Source: Tetrahymena elliotti 4EA (taxonomy: Eukaryota; Ciliophora; Oligohymenophorea; Hymenostomatida; Tetrahymenidae). From it: a stretch of 64,000 nucleotides of DNA. The notes under the pieces were generated by a model, which was given only the letters and a program-made list of their open reading frames with translations, was not told the DNA's origin and ran no database searches. The stretch covers positions 338,549 to 402,548 of the forward strand of contig JH720299.1 of assembly GCA_000231825.2 (NCBI GenBank), given 5' to 3'. Below, piece by piece: positions 1 to 12,368 of this stretch. How positions within the stretch are numbered: position 1 is the stretch's first letter; every line of letters begins with the position of its first letter. The translations under genes and the position numbers were made by a program.

Positions 1-959
1 TACATAGTTAAATTCTATCCCTTTATTTAATTAAAAGGCATATTTCTGATTTCCTATTAATAGTTTCTAGTTATTCTAAAATATTATTTGTAACAAAATC
101 AAAAATCTTTTTCAAATTTTAAATACATTTTATTAATTTTTTAATGACAATGATGTGATTCATTCAATTATTATTTTTTAAAGCATTTTTTATTTATTGT
201 TTCTTTTTTTTTACATTTTAATCAATGTAATAATTTATTTTAAAATTTTAAAAAAGGGACCCAACTTCAACTTTTTAAACTAGCTAATATGTTTTAATTT
301 CAGCAAAAATTAAATTTTTTAGATTTAAATAATATTTTATTTTACAGTATTTATTTTATTAAAATAATTGTAAATAAATTTTTAGGTGTGTTGCTATAAT
401 TTTATTAAATACTTTGAAAAAAACCCAAAGCTAAGATAATATGATAGTTTTTATGATTTTTTTTGAAAAAATTAAAAAAAATTGTGCTCATTTCTGAAAT
501 ATTTTAGTCAGACAATTCAGGCACCTAACAAGTTTTTCAGTTTTTTCTTAAATAATTTAAGGATTATGCATTTAATTATATTTTTATGATCAGAATGCAA
601 TACTATAATATATATACCATCAATGTGAATCATAGAAAATAGTAGACCTAATTAAATATGGAGTTTCAGAATTAATAAATATATGATAAAAACTAATGTG
701 TTTTTGGAATGGCTCTTAATTTATTAAATAAAATTAATCTCTGTCTATTTTCTAAAAACTCCTTGTGTCTACTGTAATAGAGAGTTAATTAAACTTAATT
801 AGAATAATTAAGAAAGTATTAATATTGCATATATTTTTGTTGTTAGTTAAAATATCTGTTTTAGATTCCTATTATTAAAATTAATTCTGAACAAATCAAT
901 TTTATCTAATACATATTTAGCTATTCTATTTGAAAATCATTTTTTGAAAGAACACAGAA
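1..959. other. intergenic, AT-rich, no supported gene
   Basis: Simple A/T-rich sequence leading to the zinc-finger gene. A frame without TGA runs through about 500-950, but it has no domain, no clear start and a composition like the surroundings, so I do not call it. The last 100 bases before 960 presumably hold the promoter and 5' leader of the zinc-finger gene. No recognisable box was seen. Confidence 0.6.
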
Positions 960-2087
960 ATGAGTGATCATTAAAGCTTATAAAGTGGATCTACTGAAGA
1001 TAGAGTAATTAAGAGAAGGAGAAAAGCAGATAAAGCGAAAAAGGAATTTGTATGTTGGTGTGGAAAAAGATATTATAGAAATGAAAGTTTGTACATTCAT
1101 CGAAAAACAAAACACAATGAAACTGAGAAACTAAAGAAGGTTATAGTAAATAATATAAATTAAAGCATAAATGAGGGAGAGAAAGAGGAGAAAGTCAAGA
1201 GGGTTTTTGTTAACAATGATACCTTTAACTTGCTCACAAAAAGTTCTTTCTTGAATTTCTTTAAGGAAATAAAAGAATTTTCTAACTAACAGTAAGAAAT
1301 ACTCCAGCTTTTTTTGACTGAATAAAAGGGATTCACTATCTTAAACATGAGTTTTCTAGAATCAGGAAATCAGAGGTTTTTAAACTATTTAATAAAAGCT
1401 ATGGACATGCAAAATAATGTAGCAGATAATAAACATTCTAGGATGCTTAATAAATAAGACACTCAGTTTTAAAAAAATAATCCCTAAAATTTACCTTAAG
1501 ATATTTCAACTCAGACTATTAATAATTTATATAATCCATAGGATTTAGACTAGAGTTATGTTCCTACAATGAATGTTATAATTAGAGGAATAGACATGCC
1601 TGAAAGTTATCAGGGAATAGATGCAATTGATTTAGGTTTTGATGGCTCAATCAAGGAGCCAGACTTTTTTATGAATTTAAAGGAATAAGCTTAGTAAGAG
1701 CCAACTTTAAATTCAATAACTATGTCTTCAACATTAATATATCCAAATATAAATGAATAAGAAAAATGTGAGGAAATTCCAGAGCATTATCGTGATTTCT
1801 TCACTATCGCTTATGAAATGATCAAACCAATGACAAAAAATTTTGCAATGGAAATGTGCTACCTCTTTAATAAGTTAATTGAAATGAGCTCATAATAAAT
1901 TAATGCAAAAATACAAGAATACAAAGAAAAAAATTACATAATTCTTTTGGAATTAATCCAACGTGAACCAAATTTATTTCCTGAATTAAATAGTCTATCA
2001 AAAATAAATAGGGAGATTTTCATAGACAAGTTTTTATTTAATCTAGCTAATATCTTTTCAACAGCCGAGTCAGCTCATAAGCCATGA
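960..2087 (+). CDS. C2H2-like zinc-finger protein, 375 aa
   Basis: One uninterrupted frame from ATG 960 to TGA 2085-2087 (376 codons) when TAA/TAG are read as Gln; with the standard code it would stop within five codons. Residues about 31-53 form a single zinc finger, CWCGKRYYRNESLYIHRKTK then H, with spacing C-x1-C-x12-H-x4-H. The one-residue gap between the cysteines is unusual for C2H2 fingers, and I recall similar single fingers in other ciliate proteins. A basic stretch (RRRKADKAKK, residues 19-28) just before the finger could be a nuclear signal. The rest is Asn/Gln-rich with an acidic middle and a helical C-terminal third (about 280-360). A role in nucleic-acid binding or as a nuclear factor is inference. 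No intron is needed. The next gene is on the other strand and convergent, 1.6 kb away. Confidence 0.85.
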
Positions 2088-3719
2088 CTTATAGAAAATT
2101 CTATGAATAGAATTTTAATCTACTTCTAATTCAATTAAATTGGATATTATTTATGTTAATTTTTAAATAATATTACTTTTCTATTCCATACTTCTGCTTG
2201 TATTGCGTTATCCTTAGTTTAATTAAAGCGAAGCTTAATTAACTTTCCGTCGAAAATCAATATCTGAAAATCCTATTCTAAAAATAATGTCTAGTATTAA
2301 TGTTTATCTATTTTAAATAGCTTATGAAAAATAATCAATACTAAATATGTTTTGATGTTTGAAGGTAATTTACATGATAAGTTAAAATTATTGAAATAAA
2401 TGATTAATTACATCTCTCTACTTATTCAAGAAATTTATTTTAAGAGAATAGCTTATGGTATTACACTAATAAATAATATATTTAGAGAAAATCTTATTTG
2501 CTTATAATAAATTGATAAAAAAATTAGAATAGACTGATTTCTTTTTATTGATAAAGCTGCTTATTATTTTTACTTACAATCTACTTTAAAGCTTAATTTC
2601 TCAAGAGAGTTTTAAAACTATTTTTTCTAGTCATAATAAATAATAAAACCTTTTACACTTTGATTTTTTTGTCACTTAAATTTGTTTTAAAAATAAGAGT
2701 CATTCATTTTTGTGAAGCCATTATATGTTAACTTATTTTTTTAAGTAGAACTTTTATTTTACATTATTTTGATTATTGTGTGTTATTTATTTTACTTTAA
2801 AATTTTATCAGTAAAAATAAAAAAAACTTGATTTTTTAAACTTCTTTTATTGAGAAGTAATGTAATTTTTTAAGAAGAAATAAACCACTTATGATTCATT
2901 TTTAATTAAAAATTAATTTCTCCAGTTTTATGAAGATAAATATCTTTTGGCAAAATTTTTACGCTAACATATAACTAAATCTATTAGATTGATTTCTTAT
3001 TACTGATAAATTTGGTTATTTATTTTTAATCTTTATCTACTTACTACTTTTCTATTACTCAAATTCATCAAAATTATTTATGTTTTGTTTATTTTTAGAA
3101 AGATAAAATTATTTCATCTCACTTTAATTCTTTATCAGATTTAAAGATATTTTAAAAATAAATGTAATTCTATAAAGTTATCTATTGTTAATTTATTTTG
3201 GTAAGGATATTATTTATCATATTATCTCATTCTTGCATTTAGAGAAAGACAAAAAGTTGATGAGATAATCATGGACCTTAAAAAAATAGAAAAAGAAATA
3301 TTTAAAAAGAAATTTAATTATTTTTATTAACATAATTATAAATGCACTTGAGATATTTACAAATTATTAAATTTGCTAAGAGGGGGAGGGCCAGAGCAGG
3401 AATCCAATCAATTTTGAATGGACATAACTGTTTTTTTTTTTTGAAATTTTTAGTTATTTTTTATGAAATTTAAAAATAGAATTTGTAAAAAAGGGATATG
3501 ATGATTCTACATAAAAAAAATAATATTTTATTGAAAATAATTGTTTTATCTACATTTCTAGCTATTCAAAATCAGAGGTTGATTTTATGCATAATATAAA
3601 TAAAACAAAGAAATATAATAGGCTACTTATGATTATGAATAATTACTTAAACTATCAAATTACTTATTAAATTTAAATCTTTTAAAGAAGGAATATTTGA
3701 TAAGGTTTTAAATATTTAA
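2088..3719. other. convergent intergenic region with a G-rich island
   Basis: Lies between the 3' ends of the zinc-finger gene (+) and the sensor-kinase gene (-). Mostly homopolymeric A/T with no coding-like frame. The one compositional oddity is 3379-3410, a G-rich run (agagggggagggccagagca) followed by CAGGAATCCAATC, in a kilobase with almost no G or C. Confidence 0.6.
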
Positions 3720-6663
3720 TCATTTAGGTGTTTTATTCTTAAATATTTTATTAGGAGTAAATGAATCTATAAATTTAGTATTTAACTTTTAAAACTAAAA
3801 ATTTGACTAAAACATATTTTCAGAGCAAATAGAAATAGAGCTATTGTATTCCTCTTTATTAAAAGCATTTTAAGCTTAACCCTAAACTTACTACTATTAG
3901 CAGTGAATTATATTAGAAAATGCAATACTACAATTACTTTTTATCAAGTTTTTGCTTGTAGTATTGAATGTACTTGTCTTCTCTTTAAAATCACTGAAGT
4001 TATTTATGTGAATATATTCATTATTAGACTCTATCAAGCTTTTATCAAACAAACTATTTTAAAATATTTTCCATTCTCCATTATCAAAATTATCTAGTAT
4101 TTCTATATTTTGATAAACATAAAAATGATATTCTAATCCCTAAATAAATTAAATAAAATTATTACATTTTTTTATAAAAAAAAGTCAAAATTATTTACAT
4201 TATTTGTGTTACTTTTGATGTAAAAATTGTAAAATGGACCTAATTATCCTATTATCTGAAAATTATTCTTCCACCCCAGGAAGCTAAAACTTTAATATTC
4301 AGGTTTGCAAACTAAATTTTTTGAATCAACAATTTCTAGTAGGTAAATCAATTCACTCATTGACATTCCTCTACCCTGATCTATTACAGATACTTTAAAT
4401 ATATCAGAGTATTAGTTTTCACCTTTTAATAGCTCTATAGAAATATGAATTTCTTTTTGATTAGAACTTGAATTTTTACAACAAGAAATTTCTTCTGATT
4501 TCATGTTACACGAAAGAAAATTATTCATTTTACTCTCTTCCATTCTATTTGCTAAAATTTATTTAGAAAATCTTAAACTATTTTATTATTTAAATTCAAA
4601 TCTTTCTTAAATATGAAGAAATTGCTTATGGTTAAAGGATTTTCTAGGGATATTACTTTAACAGTTGCTTAAACTTTTGATTGAATTATCTATTAGATTC
4701 ATCAAGACTTAATAAATGTATTCAATATATGTTCTAATTTAATTCGAAGAATTGCAATTTTTGAATTAAAATTTGAAATCAATTTCATTAATTTTATCAA
4801 GATATCTAGAACTAATAAACGATTAAAATTATTCCAGAGATATTTAAGACACACTCACACTTTATAGCCTTATTTTAAACTAGTTTTTCAATATTTTTCC
4901 ATGATCTCTGTAGTTATAAAGTTAATTTATTCCCTAAGATATTACAGCCTTGACAAAATGTTGGTTTTATATATTAGCTAAAATACTTTGAAATCTCTCA
5001 CCTTTATTATTAAATTTATTTCAATTTTTTTATAAATAATTAATTTATTTTAAATACCCAAATTTTTCTTTTTAAAAATAATTATTATTAATGTTGTAAA
5101 AAAAAAATATTTTAAATTTATGAATAAAAAATAATAAGGAAATTTTTTTATGAAAGACTTTAAATGAAAAAGCTGATTTATAAGGTTTAGATTTTTCTTA
5201 ATTTTCTATTTTTAATCATTATTTTATTTTTGTTTAAATTTTTGAAAGATAAAGAAAATATAAATTTTTGTGATTGATAAATTATATAATATTAAAAAAA
5301 ATGTATTTACCTGTGGTTTTACATAGCTAAAATAGATTATTTTATAAGCCTACATTCATTTCCTCTAAAGATTTAATCTTAATTTTTTAAGTTTTTTGAC
5401 TTAGTACAAGGCAACAAAAATATTGAGTCTTAAAGCGATAGACAGTGACTCTTATAGAAATAATTTAATCTACATCTTGGCTAGTCTTATATACTCCATA
5501 AAAGAAATAATTTGTTTAGTGATTTTATTCCTATGAACCTGAACCAATGACATATTTATTTTTAACTCCATACTCTTTTTTTGCCTAATTTATAATATTA
5601 GAGCTTGCAGAATCTTTTTTTTTATTCAAGTGTTATTTAATTAAATAAATTATTTTATTTTCTAATGTATTTTTTTGGCAAGATTGAGATCTATAACTTA
5701 TAGAATTTCTTTGATCAACTTCTTTAGAGCATTCTTTATAATCACTAATTTGATCAAATACTTGAACTTTTCTTGAGAAAGCTGTAAATTACTGTGCATT
5801 ACTTATATTAAATTCTTTTTAAGCATGTTGATTAATCAAATCTAGCTTAATATTATTATCTTTTGGGCAATATTAAACAGTAATTATATTCTAAAGAAGT
5901 CCCTTCTTAATTAACTACATCCATTCTCTTTCTCCATCCCTTAGTAAAAATGTTTATCTAAAGTTTTTTTGGTTTTCATAATAAGCAAGCAAGACTAAGA
6001 GATGGATTGCAACAAATGTGTATTTGAGTATGTTGAATTCAGGAGTCCATAAAACAAAAAAATACCTAGTAATTTAATAGATAAATCCAAATCATTTTTG
6101 TATAGATGTTATTAAGTTTGATATTAACTATGTAGAATAAATAAATTAAGAACACTCATTAATTAAAAATGCAATAATAAAATGAATGAAATGATTGACA
6201 AAGTAAATATTTACAAAAGAAAGCTTATTATAGTCTAAGTAAATGTCATTATGAGATTTGAAGTTAAGAAAGAAGTTGTAATATGAATAATGTAAACAAT
6301 AGCCCCAAAATAGAATTCAGTTCCTTTTAAGCTCATTTCATAATAACTGTTCTCTTATTTCCTAAATTAAAGCGTAACATACCCGCAGGCTGCTAAATTG
6401 AGTATAGTAATCCACAAATTGATATATCTTCTGTATTTTGAGACCAAGAAATAACAGCCAACTTGAAATACCAATAAAAGAGATTGCTCCATAAATTTTT
6501 CATAATTACCCTCAGTTAAAACAACGATTATATTTGGAATACCTATTAATGAAAAATAAAGCTTTTGTACTCTTAAGTAAGTGACACAATTAGTTTAAGC
6601 TACTTCTTTCTTAAATTTTTCTTCTAACTAGCTAGAACGAAATTAGAGTGTATATTTGTTCAT
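3720..6663 (-). CDS. membrane sensor with histidine-kinase-type ATPase domain, 834 aa, 4 exons
   Basis: Exons (minus strand): 6663-6066, 5994-5311, 5001-4199, 4139-3720. Introns of 71, 309 and 59 nt are GT-AG with matching phases; total 2505 nt. Start is ATG 6663 (MNKYTLQFRSS...), stop TGA 3720. Residues about 35-210 hold roughly six hydrophobic segments (for example SLLLVFQVGCYFLV, FVLLLAYY region), then EREWMQLIKKGLLQNIITV, a linker typical before the kinase core in Tetrahymena sensors. The ATPase domain shows an N box (YQVLMNLIDNSIKSLS, about residue 525), a G1 box (VSVIDQGRGMS, about 633) and a weak G2 region (FLGWK, about 667) followed by QIIGQLGPFYNFYIKS. A large Asn/Ser-rich insertion separates N and G1. 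No conventional H box (HDLRTP-like) was found, so phosphotransfer is doubtful; it may be a pseudokinase or hybrid sensor. A C-terminal receiver domain is not evident. Confidence 0.75.
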
Positions 6664-7407
6664 TTTAATTTTGGAGTAGACTATAAAGTCTTAAGTAGAA
6701 ATAATTAGTGTATTTATTTACTTAATTACAGTCTTTTATCAAAGCACTTTATTATAATGTTAAATAAAACAAATACATACAATTTTAATACCTTCCAATA
6801 TAATCACATTAAATTAAATTAGATTGAAAAGAATAATATTAATCAATCAAAAGTTTTAATGCTGAGAATTTTAAAATTTTAATAACATCTACATTAAAGT
6901 TGTGCTTTTCTTTATTGAAGTTATGGCTGAGGCTTTTATTTTTAAGTTAAATCTAATTTTGAATATTATCAATAATAATTTTTACCTAAAATATATAGAA
7001 TCTTTATAAAATAAATTATTAGATATTATCTGATCATTTAAAATAGATTTTAGTTCATGCTTTATTCAATAAAAAACCCTCTCAATTTTAATTGAAATAA
7101 CAATCCTTTTGTTATCATTTAAAATTAATACAATATTATCTTCTCATTCTATGCTTTTTTCTTCGAATAATGTAAGTAATTTTTTAAAAAATGTTCTTTT
7201 TAGTTAATTTATTTTATTAAAAAAATATCATCGATAGGATTTTTGAAGTTTTTCTGTGAGATAAAAAATAAATAGGCTGGTATTAAATGAGTGAATTGAT
7301 TCTTTAAATAACAAATTCAATTATACTAAATCTTTTTTGTTTGATTAAAAAACGTAATTAAATTAGATTCTTTAGTAAAAATTAGATTAATAGAAGGAAG
7401 GTTAAAT
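6664..7407. other. divergent promoter region, sensor kinase / channel A
   Basis: 744 bases separate two divergently transcribed starts, so both promoters must lie here. The sequence is A/T-rich with runs of T and A. I see no clear CCAAT or TATA pair and no repeat. The bases just before each ATG are purine/A-rich (gttaaatATG for the channel), as usual in Tetrahymena. Confidence 0.5.
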
Positions 7408-9762
7408 ATGTCAAAGCAAGATAAAAATTTTGATATTCCATTGCTACCAATAAATCATAGTGAGATATTGTAGACATAATCAAATTCAAATTAATTAGGT
7501 TAAAGTTCAAAGCTTGATGGATTGAAATAGGCATCAACTATCAAGAGTTAAGAGCAAATTAGCAAAATGATTGAAGATCTATATTGTAAAGTAGATTTTG
7601 ATAAGATACCAGGAGACTTTACACTTGCAGAGGATCATAGAAAAGCTACGAGAGTAGGTCCTGAATTAAAAGAGCATGAAAAGAGAACACTCAATTTAGG
7701 TGATGACTGCAATAAGTGCGATTGTTGCGGAAGAAATGTAGAAAGAAAACCTTTGGATTTAAAGTGCAATATTACAGATTTAAGCTTTTTAGGTTCTGGA
7801 TTTCCTATGTTTTTTTAGTTTGTGAAGCTTGTTATACTTTATTTGGTGATAGTACTTTTATTTAGTGGATTATATAATATATTTTAGAATGAAAAAGGTG
7901 ATGAATGCTAACCTGTTAATACAAAGCTTACATGTTATAAGAATTGGGTTAATGTTTATACTTTAGGAAATAGATCTAGTGATGAAGCCAGCATCTTTAC
8001 TTAGCAATGGTTGAATCTTTTGACAATTTTTGCTTTAATTGGATTTATTTAATATATTATCTTTACACAGAGACAATTAGATTAGGTAGCTGATGAAGTA
8101 TGTATTTCTCCAGGAGATTATACTGTTATGATTAGCAATATACCAATAGATATATAAGTTTAAGGATTTCCAAATATTGATTATGATGATGATTTGAAAG
8201 ATTTTCTTGAGAATCGTTATTTGATTGGAATTCCTTTGAGAGTTGTTAGGGTTAATATGTGTTATAATTTGAGTGAACTTTCTAAGCTTAAAGAGGAGAA
8301 AGAAAAAATCATTAAATAGAAACAAAAGTTTTTGAAGGAATAATATAAATTGTAGAACTTAGTAGATAAGTAGAGTACACAAGAATTTGATATGAAAATT
8401 TAATAATTAAATAAGGAAATTGAGAATTTTGAATTCAAAATGGGTGATGGCAAAGGTACTGAGTTCATGAAAAAGTATTTTGTTGGTATTGCTCTTGTTA
8501 CGTTTTAATCTGAACAAGAGAAAGAAGATTTAATAGAATTATCATAGAAAAGATAAATTATTTATAGAAAAAATGTATTAAAAATCAGACAAGCACCAGA
8601 GCCAACTGAAATATTTTGGGAGAATTTAAACGTTTCTTTGATTAACAGAATCATTAGAATAGTAACAGCCATTTTTATTGGCTTGATTTGTCTTTTATGC
8701 GGGTCTGTGATTGTTTATTTCTTGTGCTATGTATAATATCATTACACAAAAAATAGAAAAGAAGTTATGACTCTGAAAGAAAAAGCTGTTATTTAATCTT
8801 TCTCTTTTATGATTTCAACATTAATCTTTATAATTAATTTATGTCTTATTAAAGCAGTTAGAGAAGTAGTCAATTTTAAAAAATTGCACACAAGAACTAA
8901 CTACAATTTAGCTTTTGCCTATTTCCTGTGTTTAGCTTAGTTTGTAAACAGTATTCTTATTCCATTATTAGTGAAGATTATTCTTAATGATACAACATAT
9001 TATTCTATGCTTTATAACAGAGCAGGTGTTTTGAATAACTAAAATAGTATCTTCCTCTTCAATACTTTTCTTCCTTTAATTATGTTCATGTTAAGCTATC
9101 CAAACTTAATTAAAAACTATTTCAGAAAAAAAGCGATAAAAGATAAGGAAAAAAGTGTTCTGACTTAAAAGGAACTCTTCACTACTTTTGAAGAGCCTCC
9201 ATTTATGATAGAGTTCTAGTATTCTTAAACTATGAGAACTCTTTTTATGACATTAGCCTATTGTACAGTTATGCCAATTTGTATTTTATACTCAATTTTG
9301 GCATTAACAATTTAGTATTTCACATCAAAATATGACCTGATAAAGCGAAGAACAGTACCATATAATATGGGATCTTCTTTAAGCTATAATATGATAGAAA
9401 TGCTCAAGATGTCTATTCTAATTTATTCTTTCTCTGCTTATTTCTTTATATAAATGACAACAGATACAGATTATTATGATTTCCCTGCTTTAATAGGCGT
9501 GATTGTTGCTTTAGCTCATTTCTTTGTCCCCATTAAAATAATCAACTAACAGTACTTTTAAACTTAAAATTCTCCTCCAAACCAAGAATTGTATGATCAA
9601 GTTAAACTTAATTTTATCACAGACTATGATAGAGAAAATCCAGCAACCAAAAGATAAGCAACAATAGATTATCTAAAAATCACTGAAAAAAAAGAATACT
9701 TTTAAAATGAGCTTTTAATCAGCCAGTTGATGACCTCTCAAGAAAACAACAACGACTCTTGA
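7408..9762 (+). CDS. CSC1/OSCA/TMEM63-like channel protein A, 784 aa
   Basis: Single open frame of 785 codons, ATG 7408 to TGA 9760-9762, with many TAA/TAG Gln codons. Order: disordered N-terminus; cysteine cluster CNKCDCCGR (residues 101-109); first hydrophobic segment FQFVKLVILYLVIVLLFSGL (about 137-156); second around WLNLLTIFALIGF (about 201); a cytosolic region (about 225-395) with a charged coiled-coil hairpin; the family motif APEPTEIFWENL (about 396-407); then about seven further membrane segments to about 705, followed by a hydrophilic tail. The APEP-x-x-I-x-WENL sequence leading into a multi-pass block is the hallmark of CSC1/OSCA/TMEM63 proteins, known as mechano- or osmosensitive cation channels in other eukaryotes. 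Channel function here is inferred from family membership. The cysteine cluster before TM0 is unusual and is shared with paralogue B at 16233. Location: plasma or contractile-vacuole membrane is plausible but unproven. Confidence 0.85.
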
Positions 9763-10754
9763 AAAATAATCAACAAAAGTTAAAATAAAACATTAAATTT
9801 GTTTTTAAAAATATTTAAAAATAATTATTTTAATTAATTAAAAAAATTAACCAACTTCAAAATTAAACAAAAGAACTAAACTCAAAATTAAAATATTTAT
9901 TTAAATATTTAATATAAATATTTGATTTACTTTGTATTTTAATGGTTTATTTTTTCATTCTAAGATTTATTAATAAATTTTCTTTTCCTGTTTAATATTT
10001 TAAGATAGCTGTTTTAAAATAAACATATGTTGACTGAAGCAGATTAATTAACTTTCTTTACACTGATTAAAATTTTCGTAAATTTAAAGAATAATTCTAA
10101 TAAAAAAATGACAAATATTAGCTAGTTTTTCGTTTGAAGGTTGATGAATTCATTTTCTTTTCAATGTTTAAAATTTTTAAATTTTGTTAAATATCTCTCA
10201 TAAAAAATTAAAAAATGAAAAATATTAACTAGTTTTTCAGATCAATTAATTTTCATTTAAATGCTTAAAAATTTTTTAAACAATAAAATTCATAAAATCA
10301 TGACAACAATATTCACTAGATTTTCTTTAAAATTCATAAAATCATGACAATAATATTCACTAGATTTTCTTTTCACTATTTAAAATTTTAAAAATTAAAA
10401 AAATAAATCTAACAAAAGAATAATATTTATTTGTTAGTTTTTCTTTCTCAAGTTCTTTAATTAATTTTGATTAAAGAAAACTTAATCTTTTGTTTCACCT
10501 TTTAAATCAAAAAATTAATAAAAGAATCTTAGTTTCCTTTGTGCTTTGTGGAACTAAACAGCTTTATTGTAAAAATAATTATTATTTTCTATGGAAATAT
10601 TTTTTTTACATTTAACAGTTAACTTAAAAATATTAAACTGATTGATGAATTTTTTTATAAAAATAAATTTACTTTTTTTCAAAACATAAAAATACTTTAT
10701 TTAATTAAGATTTTAAATCAAATTTATTTAAATTTTAATTTTCTAAGTAAATAT
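9763..10754. other. convergent intergenic region, A/T-rich with short repeats
   Basis: Between the 3' ends of channel A (+) and the zinc-ribbon gene (-). Apart from the 44-bp duplication at 10285-10372 and several echoes of the phrase ATTAACTAGTTTTTC/ATTCACTAGATTTTC (10100-10380), nothing recognisable is present. Confidence 0.6.
10285..10372. repeat. two tandem copies of a 44-bp unit
   Basis: The unit beginning AAAATTCATAAAATCATGAC and ending ATTTTCTTT occurs twice back to back (10285 and 10329), differing at about one position (ACAACAAT versus ACAATAAT). Looser relatives of its second half (ATATTAACTAGTTTTTC) lie just upstream near 10110 and 10220, suggesting an older expanded block. Confidence 0.85.
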
Positions 10755-12368
10755 TCATATCTTGATGATTGCTTCTTTGATCTCAATAAAATCATCTTTG
10801 GTATGCAAATGAATTAGAAATAAATATTATGTGTTAAGCAAAATTTAGGATGTATTTAGAAGTTTGTACTCTCCATTAGATATATCTAAAATTGAGTAAA
10901 TACACTTCTGTAAGTGAATTTCAACATTGAGATCTAGTATAAAAAATGTTTTTCCATCAATAGTTTAGGTGTTTGATTCAAGGTTTCTATGACTGATGTA
11001 AAAAATATGTAGAGGGATTAGATTAAAATGGACCATATGGGCTAGTTAAATGCTATTTTTAAAATTCATATTGATATTTTAGCTATAAATTCTGATCTTA
11101 AATTAATATTGAAAGCTATTATTTAGATTTAAAGAAGCAAATTCCCAATCAAATATGTTAAGTTTACTAATTTTGATACAGTCTCTTTTATTTTCTATCT
11201 AAAGATTGCAGATTTTTCCAGCAACAACTCCATTTAAAAAATCAAGATAAGGCAAAATGTTGATCTAATTTAAATAAATTTTATTGAAGATAGATTTCTA
11301 TTGCATTTATTCAAAATAAGCATTTTTCAAATTTAACTAACTAATTATCTAGTCTGAGAAGCATCTTTAATTAAGGTGGTTTGAAAATTGCATTTCTAAG
11401 AAAGACTTCACTTATTAGTCAACTTCATCTATTACCTCTGAAAAGGCATTAATTCTTAGAAATTTATCCTCACTAAGATTACCTAAAGACTTCATAAATC
11501 TGTTTGTTTTTACTTCATCTTGCTTAATTTAATCAAAAGGGAATGACTGAAATAAGTACCTGTATTTTTAACAAAAAACTTAGAATTAATCTAAAAATGA
11601 CGACATGCAAAAGTTTGTTTAGTTAGAGATTAAATTGAAAATATCTTATTCATGCTAATTAATTATCTAGGCATTTTACATTAAGCTATTATTCTAGTTT
11701 AAATTATTAAAAAAATTTATTGACTCAATAGAAGAAATCAATAAATTTTTTATATCTTGAGGCTAAGAAAAATTGATCTCCTGAAAATGTTGTTAGAATT
11801 TCTAAATCTTTTCTAAAAGAGCTGCTTAATTTACTTCTCTGTTTATGAATTATTCATTAATAAAACTCTAAAGATGAGCATTAGTTTTGTCGTTGTGGTT
11901 TTCTATAATATTTTTAAGTTTTTCTTTTCTAGATATCTCATCATAAACTTGAAATATTTTATCATATTCTCTTAATATATTTTTAAGCTTTTCTTAAGCA
12001 ATATTATTTGCTCTATCAATTTATTTTAATGTTTCATTTTTTAATTCACTAAAATATTTATTGATATCATCCATAATTTAAAATAGTTTTATACTATATT
12101 AGTTGAGATTCTACTCACTGCTTTCATCAATATTATACTTTAAATAAAAATCTTCTTCCATCATAGGTGGAAAGTTATTTATAATATTTTAGCTGCTGTC
12201 ATATTCAAGTACTTCATTTAAATTTACTATGAATTATTGAGGATATTTCTTAAAGTTTTGTTTGCATTTAAAGCATATAAATTCTGTCTAATCAGGCTTA
12301 ATAAACAATTCAAAAGCCATTTGCTTATGATTCTTACAAAAGAATTATTTTTCTTTAACTTTTTCCAT
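10755..12368 (-). CDS. zinc-ribbon / coiled-coil protein, 537 aa
   Basis: One uninterrupted minus-strand frame: ATG 12368 to TGA 10757-10755, 538 codons, exact phase, no intron. Residues 11-37 carry C-x2-H (CKNH) then C-x2-C (CFKC) about 22 residues later, resembling half of a B-box and probably one zinc site. Residues about 90-330 are rich in heptad-like helical sequence (for example LREYDKIFQVYDEISRKEKL). The C-terminal 200 residues contain alternating hydrophobic strands (QFKIRIYSQNINMNF, FFILDLNVEIHLQKCIY) suggesting a beta domain I cannot name. A B-box followed by a coiled coil recalls TRIM-like architecture without the RING; similar proteins are abundant in ciliates with unknown role. 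Substrate or partner unknown. The gene is convergent with channel A. Confidence 0.8.

Noticed and set aside
500..950. Frame without TGA for about 150 codons
   Set aside because: With only one stop codon in very A/T-rich DNA such lengths are expected; no start, domain or coding-like codon use.
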